This document shows positions 36,236 through 47,915 of a stretch of DNA of 64,000 nucleotides, in pieces. The notes beneath the pieces were generated by a model. That model was not told where the DNA came from, searched no databases, and saw only the letters and a list, made by a program, of their open reading frames with translations. A program made the position numbers and the translations under genes. The stretch lies in contig NC_087392.1 of NCBI RefSeq assembly GCF_963675165.1, positions 3,369,442 through 3,433,441 on the forward strand, given 5' to 3'. Origin of the DNA: Halichondria panicea (Eukaryota; Porifera; Demospongiae; Suberitida; Halichondriidae). How positions within the stretch are numbered: position 1 is the stretch's first letter; each line of letters opens with the position of its first letter.

Positions 36236-39200
36236 GTCAAACTTGCTATTACAAGTTGTGTTGAGGACTATAATCGCTCAACTTTGGTGATGGTGGAAGT
36301 GAGAAGTGAGCATAGAGCATAGAGCATACAAATTGGCACACAAGCGCACACAAGCGACAGTACACAATCACACAATCAGTCGTTTAGCCTTCATTGAATT
36401 ACGTGACAAATCCTTGACAACGTCAGTGAAATCTTCTTCGAAGTCGCTGGAACGCCTTAAGAACAATGTTCAGAGCGAATCGAATCTGGGGACACCGAAA
36501 GACCATAATTATTATTATTCATTCCAATTATGATTTTGTCAATTATGATTTTGTGTACCGTAAAAACTCGATTTAAAGCGACACTTAAATAATTCCTACG
36601 TTTTGCAAAAGTAAAGTTAAATGTTCAAGTGTCGCTTGGGGTTGCCTTAAATTGAGGTTTTATATCTTTGTACACTTACCTGCTTCGTCCTAATGGAGGT
36701 TCAAGCAGGAAACTTCTCACCACAGCGCTTCTGGACAACTATAGAGGAAACGATACATGCCAGCCTTGACATCTCGTTCATTGGCAATGTACTTCTTTGT
36801 CTACCCCTGCGTTCCCACTGAGGATAGCAGCAGAAACACCACGACTATGGACCTCAAACAGAAACCACCAAAACGAAGCAGTCTCTGCCCTCTCTACTTG
36901 CTTACTCTCTACTTGCTTACACTTCAGCAACAGCTCCAATACAAGCTTCTGGATAATAGGTGGCGCATGCGCAAGCAGCCTGGAATCGAGTATGTAGACA
37001 GCACCGAAACCTGTTCTTCAAGCTGACTTACTCAAAACTGACCACTACCTAAACAGGAAACGAGTATCAAAGAATGTTAGATTGGCTAAACCGAAAGATG
37101 GTCAGAGACTATAACATACTATGTCTGTACCTACACTGAGCGTAGCCAGGATTTTTTGGAAGAGGGGCAAAACCTACACAGCCAAAAATCCACGGGAACG
37201 TTTCAGGCCTGTGGCTGAATACAGGCCAGGCCTGTATTCAGATGTAATCGCCCACGGCCCGCTTACACCACAGGCCACGTACATGTACGCCAGCCCCTAA
37301 ATAACAGGCCATCACCCACGTCCTGCTTACATCATGCAACGCATTGCGAAGTAAGGAAGCACAGGTGAATTTCATATTCATTACACATTAAGTGCTCTAT
37401 ATACAAAACAAAGTGGTACATAGTAACTGGTGTATATACAAAATATTAGGGCTAACACTTAAAATCCTACATTGAACCATACACACACAAAGCGTTTGCT
37501 ATCTACTAAAACCAAAGTAGTACCAAAGTAGTGGCAGGGGAGAAGCGTGTAAAAGATTAATACAGGCGAATCCTCCTCAGGCTTTAGTGGTACAGTCTAT
37601 ACAAAACAAAGTGGTACATAGTAACTGGTGTATATACATGCACACCTTTGTCATTAACTATAGAATATTCTCAAAGAGCTAATACAACGCTGCAAACTAG
37701 AAAGTGGACAACAGCAGTGCCTCCAAAAAGTCAAGACTATGAATGCCGCAAAACATTTGAAAAAACAGATTATGCCACAGGTCATAAAATATGACTTAGC
37801 ATACACTCAAGTCCTTTACGCTCCTTGAGGAGATGATGAAACATTACAAGTGCATTAGAAAAGGTCAACAATGCACTGATATTTATGAAAATACATCTTA
37901 TTAATACATCTTATTCACAGTCACTGGCCACACAAGCACTGGCCGGCCGCACAAGCAATGGACAGAGAATTAGATAGTTGGTTAAAAATGTCAATGAGAG
38001 AAGAAAGGATAATTATTCCACTTACACTTACACTACTGTTTAGGTGATTGTAAAGAGCAATATTCTATAGATAATAATTATGAGGTTTTTGTCAAGTTAA
38101 GTCCCTCACACTGTGCTGTTCTTTGCGAGCAGAAGTAGTCATCAGCACAAAAGGTAAGAATGAACTAGTGATTAATTGCCATGTACATAGAAAAAAGGTC
38201 CGTCATAAAGTTGGAAGTCAATCGCTGATTGTAACGCTGCTGTTTAGGTGAGAAATTGATTCTGTTATTCAGGAATAATAATTTTCTATTATAGCTGTTA
38301 ATGTTGTCAAATCTTTGCGAGGGAGCAGAGGGAGCAGAAATCAAACATGCAGAGGGTACCAAACGATGTAAGATGTAACTATTTTGTACACTTTCTTAGA
38401 TAGATTAGATTAGTCATTAGATAGATTTGTTGAGGAGATCGTATGGGTTTCTTCTCTTTGCCAGTGTGCCTAATTTCACTAGCGACGTGACATGGTTACC
38501 ACCACTCAGCATCGAGAAGCTGTTTGTTTCTACGGCGAATTGTGGACTCGGTGTGCTGAACGATTGGCTGTCAGGATAGTTTTCTTTATGTATAAGTACG
38601 TACTTACATGTCCTCCTGTTTTCACTTGTAGGGTTAGAGACACACAGCTAATAAGCTGTGAGAAAACAGACAAAAACTTTCAGAGGAGAATCACAGTTTT
38701 GTAGCTTCCTCTCTAGAGGTGTTAGCGGAGACTGTGACTTGTGTATAGGATGTCGTTACAGCAGTACACTCACTAAGGGCATGAGGATCGAGGATCTTTC
38801 ATGAACCCTGTTCCTGTGCACAACTTGCAAGTGACCTTGATGTTTCCGAGAGGCTGTCAGGGGGACGTACGTACGTGTTGCAGTTGTCGGCAGTTGTCGG
38901 CTAGGTGGTCCCGATAGCAGAGCAGCATGGACACGACAACAACTTGGACTGCCTCAACTACTCACAGCAGTATGCTGCACGACAAACTGTCAACTCAATA
39001 GGTTGCTGAAGCACTGTCACTAAAATTAATTATCATCGATTCTTATTGGCTATGGTCTTTATAGCTGTTGATACGATAATACGATATTGTTGGTGACGAA
39101 CTGATCAAACAGCCTCCTATATAGCTTATAAATAAGTTGCTCACTCATTCCTATGTGTGTACATTCCTATGCTTACACACACAATTCGCTTACACACACA

Positions 39201-39579
39201 ATTCAATCCTATGTACAACCTACTTGTTGTACTTACATTTTATTGTGTGATTTTGTGTTGATAATGCCACAATTTTGAATGTGAATTGTAAAAAAGTTAG
39301 CCATCTACCTGTCTTTGTTATTGAAGTAGCTCTATGCTTTTTACATTGAGTGATTCACTCTGAGAGTCCTGGAAAATTTTTGTCTGCCCAGGATGGAGCT
39401 CAGAGTAGGTACACTATACAAACCACAATAAAGATGTCTGACAACACAGGCTGCCCAGTTCCAACAGTTTTGATTGAAGCATGCGCATGACAAATGCATG
39501 TTTATTGTGTCTACACAAAAATAAATGACATAATTATGACTAAGCATAAGAGCACAAAAATGAAGTAAAGTCACTACCA
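36236..39579. other. Gene-poor stretch with repeat fragments
   Basis: No gene is supported. Contents: a degenerate TACCGTAAAA MITE (36556-36664), an hAT-like left terminus (GAGCGTAGCCAGGATTTTTT at about 37139), and a 40-bp exact direct repeat (core AAAGTGGTACATAGTAACTG) at about 37400-37440 and 37599-37638. The plus frame 38492-38704 has no recognisable motif. Confidence 0.5.
36556..36664. mobile_element. Degenerate TACCGTAAAA-type MITE
   Basis: TACCGTAAAAACTCGATTTA at the left and CCTTAAATTGAGGTTTTA at the right are inverted, with the internal AAGTGTCGCTT text shared with the better copy at 47756-47915. Confidence 0.65.
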
Positions 39580-39822
39580 TTACACAGGAAGCTTCTCCAA
39601 TCTTGACCACACCTTTTTTTCAATTTTTGTTGCATTCCAAATTTGCACTAAATGGCACGTTTGAAACGCTTGTGGTCTTTGACGAGGCAAGGCAGCTGGA
39701 GGTGCAGGTGGAGGAGCAAGCGCAAGAGCCAAAGCCCTAGCAGAGCTCAGGCCATTAGCGGAGGTGGTGGTTGAGCCATTGGCTGGAGGAGGTGGAGGCA
39801 ACAGTTGCAGAAATTTATTGTC
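39580..39822 (-). CDS. Pro/Ala-rich C-terminal exon, unidentified
   Basis: After a plausible acceptor (CCCTCACGCAG at about 39823) the minus strand reads NKFLQLLPPPPPANGSTTTS, a long Ala/Leu/Pro-rich part (LALALAPPPAPPAALPRQ) and a tail QTCHLVQIWNATKIEKKVW, ending at a stop at 39580. No further exons were located; a transposon copy abuts it upstream. It could be the last exon of a host gene or a chance frame. Confidence 0.3.
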   Translation of the reverse strand, partial: DNKFLQLLPPPPPANGSTTTSANGLSSARALALALAPPPAPPAALPRQRPQAFQTCHLVQIWNATKIEKKVWSRLEKLPV

Positions 39823-39833
39823 TGCGTGAGGGG

Positions 39834-40676
39834 AAATTCCTATTATTGTTAATTATTTTTAACAAAAAAAGACTATTTCATCAGCCAGGTATATTATAGC
39901 TCCACTTCTTAACAAACATAATTTAGCAACAAAATTCATAGACACAATATCAATGTCACTTACATTCTAGCTAATTTCTCAGGCCTCCGTCGCAACGACC
40001 TGGAGGAACCATCCATATAGGACAATTTCACTGGGTATCCTGGGCTCTCCAAGATGTTATCACTCATCCCATCAGGCCTGCTAATACTAAGCACAATGGC
40101 AGTGATACCAATACTAATACCAATATTAAATTAAAGGAGGAAAGCTTCTTGTGAGGCTAATAATAAGTTGGATCTAGCATATAAGGCCACCTATAATAGA
40201 TCAGACAGGCTTAGCTTTATGAAGAACAGAGACACTTTTTGTAGGCTCCATACAAGTGAGCGATCTATTATAAGACTGATACATGACACAGAAAGTAAGT
40301 ACAAGCTGATAACAAGACATGAAAGCTTACCATTGGAGTCTTTTTCTTCTTTTTCTTCTGCCAAGCAATCCAGCTACATCCAGCTACATAGCTATACTAG
40401 CTAGCTAGAGAGTCCTAGAATGCCTAGCCTTCATCTAACTAACTCGTCTTCTCCAGAAAATCTTTCACTAAGCTTTATGAGGTGCCCGGAAATCAATAAT
40501 TGAACTTCAATTATTCATGACGTTTGAGCGTCACTTTGTAGCGTTCCCTCGAACATATCTCCGGATAGAAAATAGCTAGGAGGTCGATCTTGGTATCATT
40601 TTGAAGCTTAGAGAACGCTTTATCCGATTCAACAATAAACCCGCGTTTTCCTAGGCCCTAGGCCCTTCACATATAT
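39834..40676. mobile_element. TGTGA-ended non-autonomous element, minus copy
   Basis: Inverse of 29925-30965, including AACAAGACATGAAAGCTTAC, CTAGCTAGCTAGAGAGTCCT and the end CCTAGGCCCTTCACA followed by TA. The other terminus is missing, so the copy is truncated at about 39834. Confidence 0.7.
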
Positions 40677-41605
40677 CAAAAAGTATTCAATATTAAACAT
40701 AGTAATTCACATTTTGTTTTGTCATAATAATTTATTGTCAAGTTTCTTTAACCCTTTAACCGTCTCTTAGTGGAATAATATGTCTGTAAATTCTCTATCG
40801 AACCATATACCAATAGAATGCCCAACAACAAGGAATAAAATGGTGCCATAACAACCACGGTTATTACGCTCACATTTTTATCATTTTAAATGCTCGGCCA
40901 GCGGTGAGATATAATCCAAAAATTTTTTTTTATGGATCAGCCGCTTGACTAAGCTTGATTTTCACATCATATGAATGTAACATTGCTAAGATATAAGTAC
41001 AATACGTACACGATCTATGAAATTTACAAGCTCACACCCTAATTCTATTTATACTTACACTACTGATATTCTAGCTATACTATACTACTTGCCAGAGTCA
41101 CACAGTGAGCCCTCTTCTGGTCTTTCATCCATAGAGCTAGCGTCTAGGTCTATGTCATGCATGTCCTCAGTCCCAGACAGTTCATCAGCGTCTGGCATAA
41201 AGCTGGTAGCCTGAGGTATCCTACTATCCCCTCTCCTTCATAGGCAGACATCACCATTGCTGTCCTCAAGCTGTTCAAGCACATCGGCACAAGTTCGTGC
41301 GGTAAGATGCTAATGAAATTTTAACATAGCAACGTGGCTTGAAAAATTCTAGACTAAATTGCACGTGATTCTACAGCTCTTCCTCTATACAGGGATGTGC
41401 GTAGTTCGAGCTACTTCCTAGGTATCGCAGAATGCAAAAAAAGTCACTATTGCGGGCCACGATTGTGGCCCGTGACGGTTAAAGGGTTAATTGAAAAAAA
41501 AGACAATGTGACTATCATGTGACCAATTAACACAATTATAAAAAAACCATTTGTTCCAGCTTAGTTAGATCCTATCTTTTCTTGAAATCCTGATGTACAT
41601 ATCAT
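40670..41605. repeat. Second copy of the dispersed repeat, carrying a family-2 element
   Basis: 40670-40747 and 41491-41605 are the inverse of 7866-7927 and 6935-7064. Between them sits a piggyBac-type element of a different family from the one in the first copy. Confidence 0.7.
40748..41490. mobile_element. piggyBac-type non-autonomous element, family 2, best copy
   Basis: TTAACCCTTTAACCGTC at the left and GACGGTTAAAGGGTTAA at the right are perfect inverted repeats ending in TTAA. The interior matches 9731-10442. The minus strand again shows CADVLEQLEDSNGDV-like coding remnants near 41255-41300. Confidence 0.9.
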
Positions 41606-41607
41606 AT

Positions 41608-41850
41608 GTGACAGTGCCAATGAAAAGGGACCTTAACGCGGGCATTTTCGAATCAGTTTTTAATCGGATAGGGCGTCCTTTAAGCTTCAAAATGATACCA
41701 AGATCGACCTCTGAGCTACTTTCTTTCCGGAGATATGTTCGAGGGAACGCTACGAAGGTATTGCAACTTGAGTAAATGACGCTCGAACGTCATGATAATT
41801 GAAGTTCAATTATTGGCTTCCGGGCACCTCATAAAGCTTAGACACTGTGG
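41608..41850. mobile_element. Left part of a TGTGA-ended element
   Basis: TA then TGTGACAGTGCCAATGAAAA, CTTAACGCGGGCATTTTCGA and GATATGTTCGAGGGAACGCT match the first 240 bp of the element at 29914. The right part is missing. Confidence 0.7.
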
Positions 41851-41904
41851 ATACAAAAATGTACACAAGTGCATACATGTATGTCAGTATAAACTAGACC
41901 TTAC

Positions 41905-42887
41905 CTAAATTCTTGTGGTCCTCAGCATCAGTAGGTCTGTCTGCAGGTGAGCTATAATAAAAAATATTAACACATTTTCATACACATTAAATTTGTTCTT
42001 TGATTTCATTCATTGGTAACTTAATGCCACATGTTTGACACTCTTGAAGAACACTTTGACTACTTCCTCTCTAAAATTGAATTATAAAGGTATGGTGACA
42101 ACTACAACGAACAACTCACGTCAATTGGCTCAATCTTCAAATTCCTTTGTAGTGGTCGTACGAATATTTTGGCACTGGAGATCACTAACTTGAGATACTC
42201 AGGACATGAGGAGTGTACCCTTCAGATGGCAGTATCAGCTCTTTCCCACCCTTGCCATTTAGCCTCAAAAGTTCATACCCACCCCCATCTACAAGTCTTG
42301 GGAAATTCTCCAGCAATGCAAAGTGTAGATCATCAGCATCCCCATACAGTTCTAAGTGCTTTTCACCAAGGCCAGCTAATTGCAGCGTAGATTGCATTGG
42401 TTGGGCATTGGTTGGTCTGGCAGACACCTACATTATTTTATAACAGCATAGTACCAAGGGCGTATGAAGAGAAGAGGGCTCACAACGTATATTGATGAGT
42501 CAGTATATTGATGAGTCAGCAGGATATGCTATATTTAGCCCATGATTTAGCCAATCGCCCACTAGGTACAAATTCTTTACACATAAGCCCCGCCCATTTG
42601 TAATAGGATAGATTGTACATGCCCTCTTCTCTTCATACGCCCTTTACAGCTTATACAGTACGTCTTACGTCATAGCCATTTACCTCTGAGTTGTACTGGC
42701 AAGGCAAACAAACGTGTGCTTGTACATCTTCAACTTCTTTTTTTTTCGAAACTCCTGTAGCAGTACTCTTAGGACAAGAGTCTAGCCATTTCACGAGATG
42801 TTCCAGCTCCACTAGCACTTGCATGGTTAGCGTTAAGTACACTTCTTTGAGGGCGTGAGTTGGCTGTGCCAGGAATTCCACCTGCAT
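41905..42887 (-). pseudogene. Fragment of a HECT-associated-type protein, 2-3 exons
   Basis: Exon 1 (42887-42684) opens MQVEFLAQPTHALKEVY, VLVELEHLVKWLDSCP and a HVCLPCQYNSE end before a GTAAAT donor. Exon 2 (42427-42120) joins in frame after an AATGTAG acceptor: ENFPRLVDGGGYELLR, GGKELILPSEGYTP. After a frame change it reads PEYLKLVISSAKIFVRPLQR up to a GTGAGT donor. A possible short exon 3 is 41951-41905. The GGYELLR...GY..L....RPLQ pattern is one I recall upstream of HECT domains in uncharacterised fish and cnidarian proteins (G2E3-like). No HECT domain is present. The 256-bp intron contains a MITE. Confidence 0.5.
42456..42645. mobile_element. 190-bp MITE in an intron
   Basis: AAGGGCGTATGAAGAGAAGA at the left is exactly inverted at the right (TCTTCTCTTCATACGCCCTT), a TIR of about 24 bp. 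It lies within the intron between exons 42684 and 42427. Confidence 0.8.
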
Positions 42888-43114
42888 CCTTGCTGCCTCA
42901 GATTCTCAGAGTTGGACTCGATATAGTATAGTGATAGTATATTGACTCTTGTCGACACGATATGAATACTAGAGCTAGCTAGAGCTGGAGAGAACTGACC
43001 ATGTGGCCTAGGATTGCGCATGCGCAAAACTGCGATATAGTTGACCTTTAAACCATTGGCATTTAAACCATTGGCATTGAACAACATGCAATGCCATGAA
43101 AACACCCTTCGTCA

Positions 43115-43300
43115 AAAAAATACACCTCTCAAATAAATATTATACACAACTCAAAAAATGCATATCTCATTAAAAAATAGAATAGATTACACCTCTCGTG
43201 CAAAATGCACATCTTAATAAAAAATAGACCACTCAAAAAATACACCTCACGAAAAATAAAATGCACCTCTCAATAAAAAATGGACCTCTCAGTGAAAAGC
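43115..43300. repeat. Degenerate tandem repeat, ACCTCTC unit
   Basis: Repeated units of about 22-28 bp of the form CACCTCTCAATAAAAAATG with variation, six or seven copies. Confidence 0.6.
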
Positions 43301-43769
43301 AGCTATTTTGGCGGGAATCACCTCCCATATTGAAGGAGCTGCCTTTCGAGAGCCAAGTTTGGATATGTCCAAGCTGTCATCCACCAGCTGGAAAGTTATC
43401 CGTGATTAACTGAATAATGCCAAACTTTCGGAATAATGCCATAACTATTACGGTATACTATTATTATCTATTTAGCATAATATGTTAAAACATACTATGT
43501 TTGATTTGTGGATATGTTTGATTGTGGCATTATAATCCGTTGTCTGCATGGTAAACATTATATATTACCGGCAGAGAACTCTGATACTGATACTGACAGA
43601 GCACAGGATCCGATTCAACTGGCCAATAGCTGGCTTTCTATGATTAACTAGTATAGTATTAAATAAACTTCATACGGGTTGGCACATACGGGTTGGCACA
43701 GTACAGTGCAGTGTTGCTAGACAGAAATCAGCCGCCACCTGGGGGGTGCAACACATGCATTTTTTGTTC

Positions 43770-44197
43770 TTAATATTCGATCTACCCAAATCAATCCATA
43801 AGTGGAGGTGCAACGATCTGTTCTTTTTGTTTAGGAACGAACGAAGATGGTCAGTTCCAGTTGAAAAAAAACCATGCTTATTACTACCAACTCTGCGATC
43901 TGCTGATTTTATTATCTGGAGAGAAAGTGAATTAATTGGTGGTAATTCGAATTGAACAAGATTTAACGTTTTTAGAGGAAGCGCTTTTTGGAGGAAGCGC
44001 TGCACAAAGCAAAAGAATAAGAATTCTTTAACTAGATGTATACAATGCAATCTACAGCAAGCGACGCTCGTGGTTGTTTCCTCTACAATATTGTTATTGT
44101 AAAAATGAAAAAGATGGTCTTTTTATTTCAATTGAATGGTTTCATGTAGAATGTCTTAAGTTAAAACGAGTTCGGGAAACCCGTGAACAGTGAGAAA
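43770..44197 (+). pseudogene. YqaJ-like nuclease C-terminal piece plus PHD finger remnant
   Basis: Plus strand: SIHKWRCNDLFFLFRNERRW, PCLLLPTLRSADFIIWRES (43790-43940), similar to the end of YqaJ-type exonuclease domains where an SDF.VW pattern is usual. Then EEALHKAKE (about 43985). In another frame it reads YCYCKNEKDGLFISIEWFHV and ECLKLKRV (about 44085-44170), which fits a PHD finger (C-C ... WFH..C). YqaJ followed by PHD is common in invertebrate mobile-element genes. Frames are broken; a 14-bp duplication of GAGGAAGCGCT text sits at 43975-44000. Confidence 0.45.
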
Positions 44198-44319
44198 CAG
44201 TGAGAAAGAGTGAACAGACTTTTTTAATTATTTTATGAAAGATTATTTCATAGTGAGCGTGCATGTATAGACGATTACATAACTTAACTAAAAAAAAAAG
44301 GAACTACCACAATTGTTGT

Positions 44320-44612
44320 CTACTGCCTGTTTTTTTTATGTTCAGTGTTCAGTGTTGACGAGAGAATAGAGTACTTCTGTCGTACCGCTCCGATTACTCT
44401 TTCAACATGAATTCGAACGCGTGCCAGTTGTCTACCAGTATCGACTTCCTGTTGTGAGAGTTGTTTTTTGCCTTTTGTAAAGGCTGGCATCTTATCCCAC
44501 TGCATCTTGCACGGTAAACCCCAACACTAAATCACCAGGCTCAAGGTAATTCAAAAGACCACACTTTTCTGTGAGACACTCTCGGCCACCCCATCTTATA
44601 AATTACGTTTAA
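44320..44612 (-). pseudogene. DDE_Tnp_4-type transposase C-terminal domain
   Basis: Minus strand: [33 protein letters not shown], a stop, then [20 protein letters not shown] and [19 protein letters not shown]. The family normally has LADRGF where this has LGF, so the second catalytic Asp is missing. RIHVERVIG carries the expected final Glu. With the THAP part upstream it formed a THAP-DDE transposase. Confidence 0.75.
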
Positions 44613-44741
44613 TTTCATTAGTTAGAGATGAATTGCCCGTAAAGAAACCTGAAGCCAAATCATAAACGGGCTATGGTAAGAAGGAAAGACCATCGTCAGT
44701 AAATTATTGCAGTAAATTGCAGGCTCGTAAAATCAGTTTGT

Positions 44742-45218
44742 GTACTCACGCTCACAGCAGCCCTCTCTTCTTCAACAACTCTCAACTTCTTCTGCAGCTC
44801 TCTCGTCGCTATCTCTTCTTCAGCAGCTCTCTCTTCTTGTGCAAGTCTTTCTTCTTCAGCAACTCTTTCTTTTTCTGCAACTCTCTTTTCTTCTGCAACT
44901 TTCTCTTCTCTCTTTTCTTCTATCCTTTTTCCTGTACCTTCTTACAATTTTCCTTCTTAATAAAGTTTTTCTGTTTTGATACTTCTTGAAAGCTTTCACT
45001 GTTTTTTTCCTGGTTGGACTGTCAGTATACTGGAAAACTCGTCTGGAGAGAGAGGATCCTTGGAGAGAGGATCCTGACCTGTAGTGAAGTGATCAGAGCA
45101 TAAAAAAACTGTGTTGATTGGGCTCCCAGTTCTTCCTCTTGATTGCAGCAATCCATTTGCAACGGCGATCTAGACTACAGGAAATGAAAGGCTTGATCCA
45201 GCAGCAGCTCTTCACCAT
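44742..45218 (-). pseudogene. THAP zinc finger and coiled coil of the same transposase
   Basis: Starts MVKSCC at 45218, then RRCKWIAAIKRKNWEPNQHS, a poly-T frame change, LCSDHFTTG, an intron-like or short gap, QDPLSPDEFSSIL. This fits the C2CH THAP pattern ending CS.HF. After KAFKKYQNRKTL follows a charged coiled coil (EEKRVAEKERVAEEERLAQE) up to a GTGAGC donor at about 44741. A tandem duplication of GGAGAGAGGATCCT lies at 45047-45073. THAP binds DNA; here it would direct the transposase to its ends. Broken, so not functional. Confidence 0.65.
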
Positions 45219-45859
45219 AGCTCAAAAGTTCAAAAGTTCAAAAGTTTACACTTTTTAGCCTACGTTTCTATGTTTCTATGGTGCTTTTACCACTCAAAAT
45301 GGCGGCCGCGTACGTAGCAAAACGTAACCACGCCCCCTCTAAATTTTGTGCATAACCGTACCTAGTATGAATCTAGTATGAATCAGCCGCACCTTTGGAG
45401 CTAGCTGCTAGCTGTACGTACATCATCAGTACATAGTATTAAAAGCGCAGAGGTCGAGTCAGCAAATGCGCAATTTTTGCAACTGCCATACTTGATCAGG
45501 AGCCGCGGCTACTAAATGTTTCATTTTGCTGGCTACAATTCAAGAGGGGCCAGATAATTTAGTTTGTCATCAAAAGTTGCCATGAGTTACATGTAATAAT
45601 TGCCACGTAATTGCCACGTACTAGAGTCAAAGTTCACTGAGGCTACTATTTGAGAGAGTGATAGAGTGATCGAGCATATACGGTAATTATTAATGTGCAT
45701 GCTGTATTAATGTGCATGCTGCAACAAGGCCCAGTCCAGATAGAGCTGTTTAATAACTACGAAGTCTGGAGCAGACTTTTCAGCCAGTTCCAAGGAAGCA
45801 GGGTAGACCAATCCCTGACCAACGAGTTTTTTGTATCGAGTTTTTTGTATTAACAGTAT

Positions 45860-46320
45860 TTACCCCTTTAACCGTCGGAGTGAAATGTCTGTATCGGGTT
45901 TCCAGAGCGCCCATACAAACAAGGAATACATACAAACAAGGAATAAAATGGTGCAACTAACGTTTTTTTATCACCCGTTTTTATCATTTAAATGCTCGGC
46001 CAGCAGTGAGATAAAATCCAAAAATTTTTTTTTATGGATCAGCCTATCATATGGTATAAAGGCTTGTAACAGTGCTAAGATATATCAATTTGAACTACAA
46101 TACAATTTGAACTACAATACGTACATGTATTACTATATCGGTGAACGATCTATGAAATTTACAAGCTCACATAAAGACTGTTCATTACTGCTAATGCTAT
46201 ACTATACTTATACTACTGATATTCTAGCTATACTATACTATACTACTCAACTACCAGAGTCACACAGTGAGCCCTCTCCTGGTGCATGTCCTCAGTCCCA
46301 GACAGTTCATCAGCGTCTGG
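45860..46320. mobile_element. piggyBac-type family 2, truncated copy
   Basis: CCCTTTAACCGTCGGAGTGA at the left and shared text through CCCAGACAGTTCATCAGCGT, after which the match to 40748-41490 stops. The right end is missing. Confidence 0.7.
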
Positions 46321-47755
46321 TCAAAGTCAACAAGAAAGAGAGACGCTCAGAAACAACACAGACTTTAATACTTAGACAATACTGCTTGTGTTCATGTCCA
46401 TTCTCACATTTGATACAAGCTCTGGGCTTGTATGAGATAAATAGACGTAGCCATTATCAATATTCTCTGTAACAGTCATGTTCTGTACGATATTTTAATT
46501 ATCAACATTTCACAAGTCATATAAACTGCCATAATAAGCTGCATAATGAACAGCTACTGCTGCTACTGCATGAGGTAGAGCTGGTGCTATACAACTGTAC
46601 AGGTCTTTTGCATGTAACAAAGTCTTTCATTTCGCTTTTTAATATGTAGCCCAAAATAGTCAATCAACTCTTCCTTCTTCAGCTTCATAAATTTCTTCCA
46701 GCATACTGATAGTACGATGAAGATCTAATAGTATGACTGTGTATGTGGGGGGGGGGGCATATGAATGAGTTAGTAAAACACTGTGGCACTGACCTGGAGC
46801 ACTGACCTGGAGCTTTCTATCCCAGTTCTGTTTCCGACAATCAGGCCTTCACCTCCAGGCCTTCACCTCCAGTCATATTTTCTGCAACTGACTTAAATTT
46901 AAAGCACAAAACCTGTACCAGTTGATGGACCTGACATTGATAAACACTCTCATGAAGTCAGTATAATTTTAAAAGCATGTGTGTTTCTTAAAAAGGGAGC
47001 ATAAAACGAGCATAAAACGTCAGATGAAATAAGCCATACTCAACACTACAACACATTCTAAATGGTATGAATAGGCGATTTTTGCCTTTCAGTAGATCAA
47101 CCTACATACATACAATCATGAAAACTTGAAGAATAGTAATATGGATGAGTATATGGATGAGTACTGTTTCTTAAAAAGGGATCAAACCTTGTAAAATTGT
47201 AGTTTTTCTGTAGTAAAAAGTCTTTGTTTCTTTAGTTTTACAAACTGGCAAGATAATCTAACTCTAAATAAAGCACAACATCAGTGTAACACCACATGAG
47301 GCACTAAAGGAAGACCATAACAGACTTTTTCTGCTTTTCGCGGGCATTCTGGCAGGAAAACAGTTCTGGCAGGAAAAACAGGCGAGTCACGGATGGTTTC
47401 ATTACAAAACTGCAGAAAACACATGTAAAATGATCACGTGAACCACTTCCGTTGCCAATCCTTCCCTCCTATATCTTTGCTCTGACTCAGTCTTCTTCGA
47501 GGGGTCTCAAGCTCATTCATCAGACAACTACCACGACACAAGCTGCGATCTGAAGAAAATCCTTCCTTGTACCGTCTCAACAAAGTAGGTTAAGGTTATC
47601 CGCGTTCTAATTAGCCTGCTCCATTTGCCCTCTTATCATGTCTTTTTAATTTTAATTTTATCTATATGTTTTAGAGTTGATAAGCTCCAACCAGCTAGCT
47701 AAAAGATAGCATTTTCCATGAAGAAGTCCCTGGCATACTTGTAAAGTCTCTTATG
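46321..47755. other. Gene-free stretch
   Basis: No gene is supported. There are two adjacent tandem duplications (13-bp unit at 46786-46811 and 14-bp unit CAGGCCTTCACCTC at 46842-46869) and a poly-G run at about 46748. Confidence 0.45.
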
Positions 47756-47915
47756 TACCGTAAAACCTCTATTTAAGGCGACCCTCTAAATATGCGACAC
47801 TTGGACATTTTGCCCACATAGCACCATATAAATTCATTTTTTGTGTACATTAAAACTCTACTTTCGCAAAACGTAATTATTTAAAAGTGTCGCCTTAAAT
47901 CGAGGTTTTACGGTA
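47756..47915. mobile_element. TACCGTAAAA-type MITE at the outer edge of the left arm
   Basis: TACCGTAAAACCTCTATTTA at the left and AAATCGAGGTTTTACGGTA at the right form inverted ends of a 160-bp element. Only its right third (47868 onward) is repeated in the right arm (61736-61787), so the inverted repeat begins inside this MITE. Confidence 0.8.

Noticed and set aside
42185-42443. Plus-strand ORFs at 42169 and 42213
   Set aside because: Shadows of the minus-strand exon with GGYELLR and RPLQR motifs, which has proper splice sites.
44717-44989. Plus-strand Leu/Phe-rich 'membrane protein'
   Set aside because: Reverse reading of the charged coiled coil of the THAP-type protein on the minus strand.
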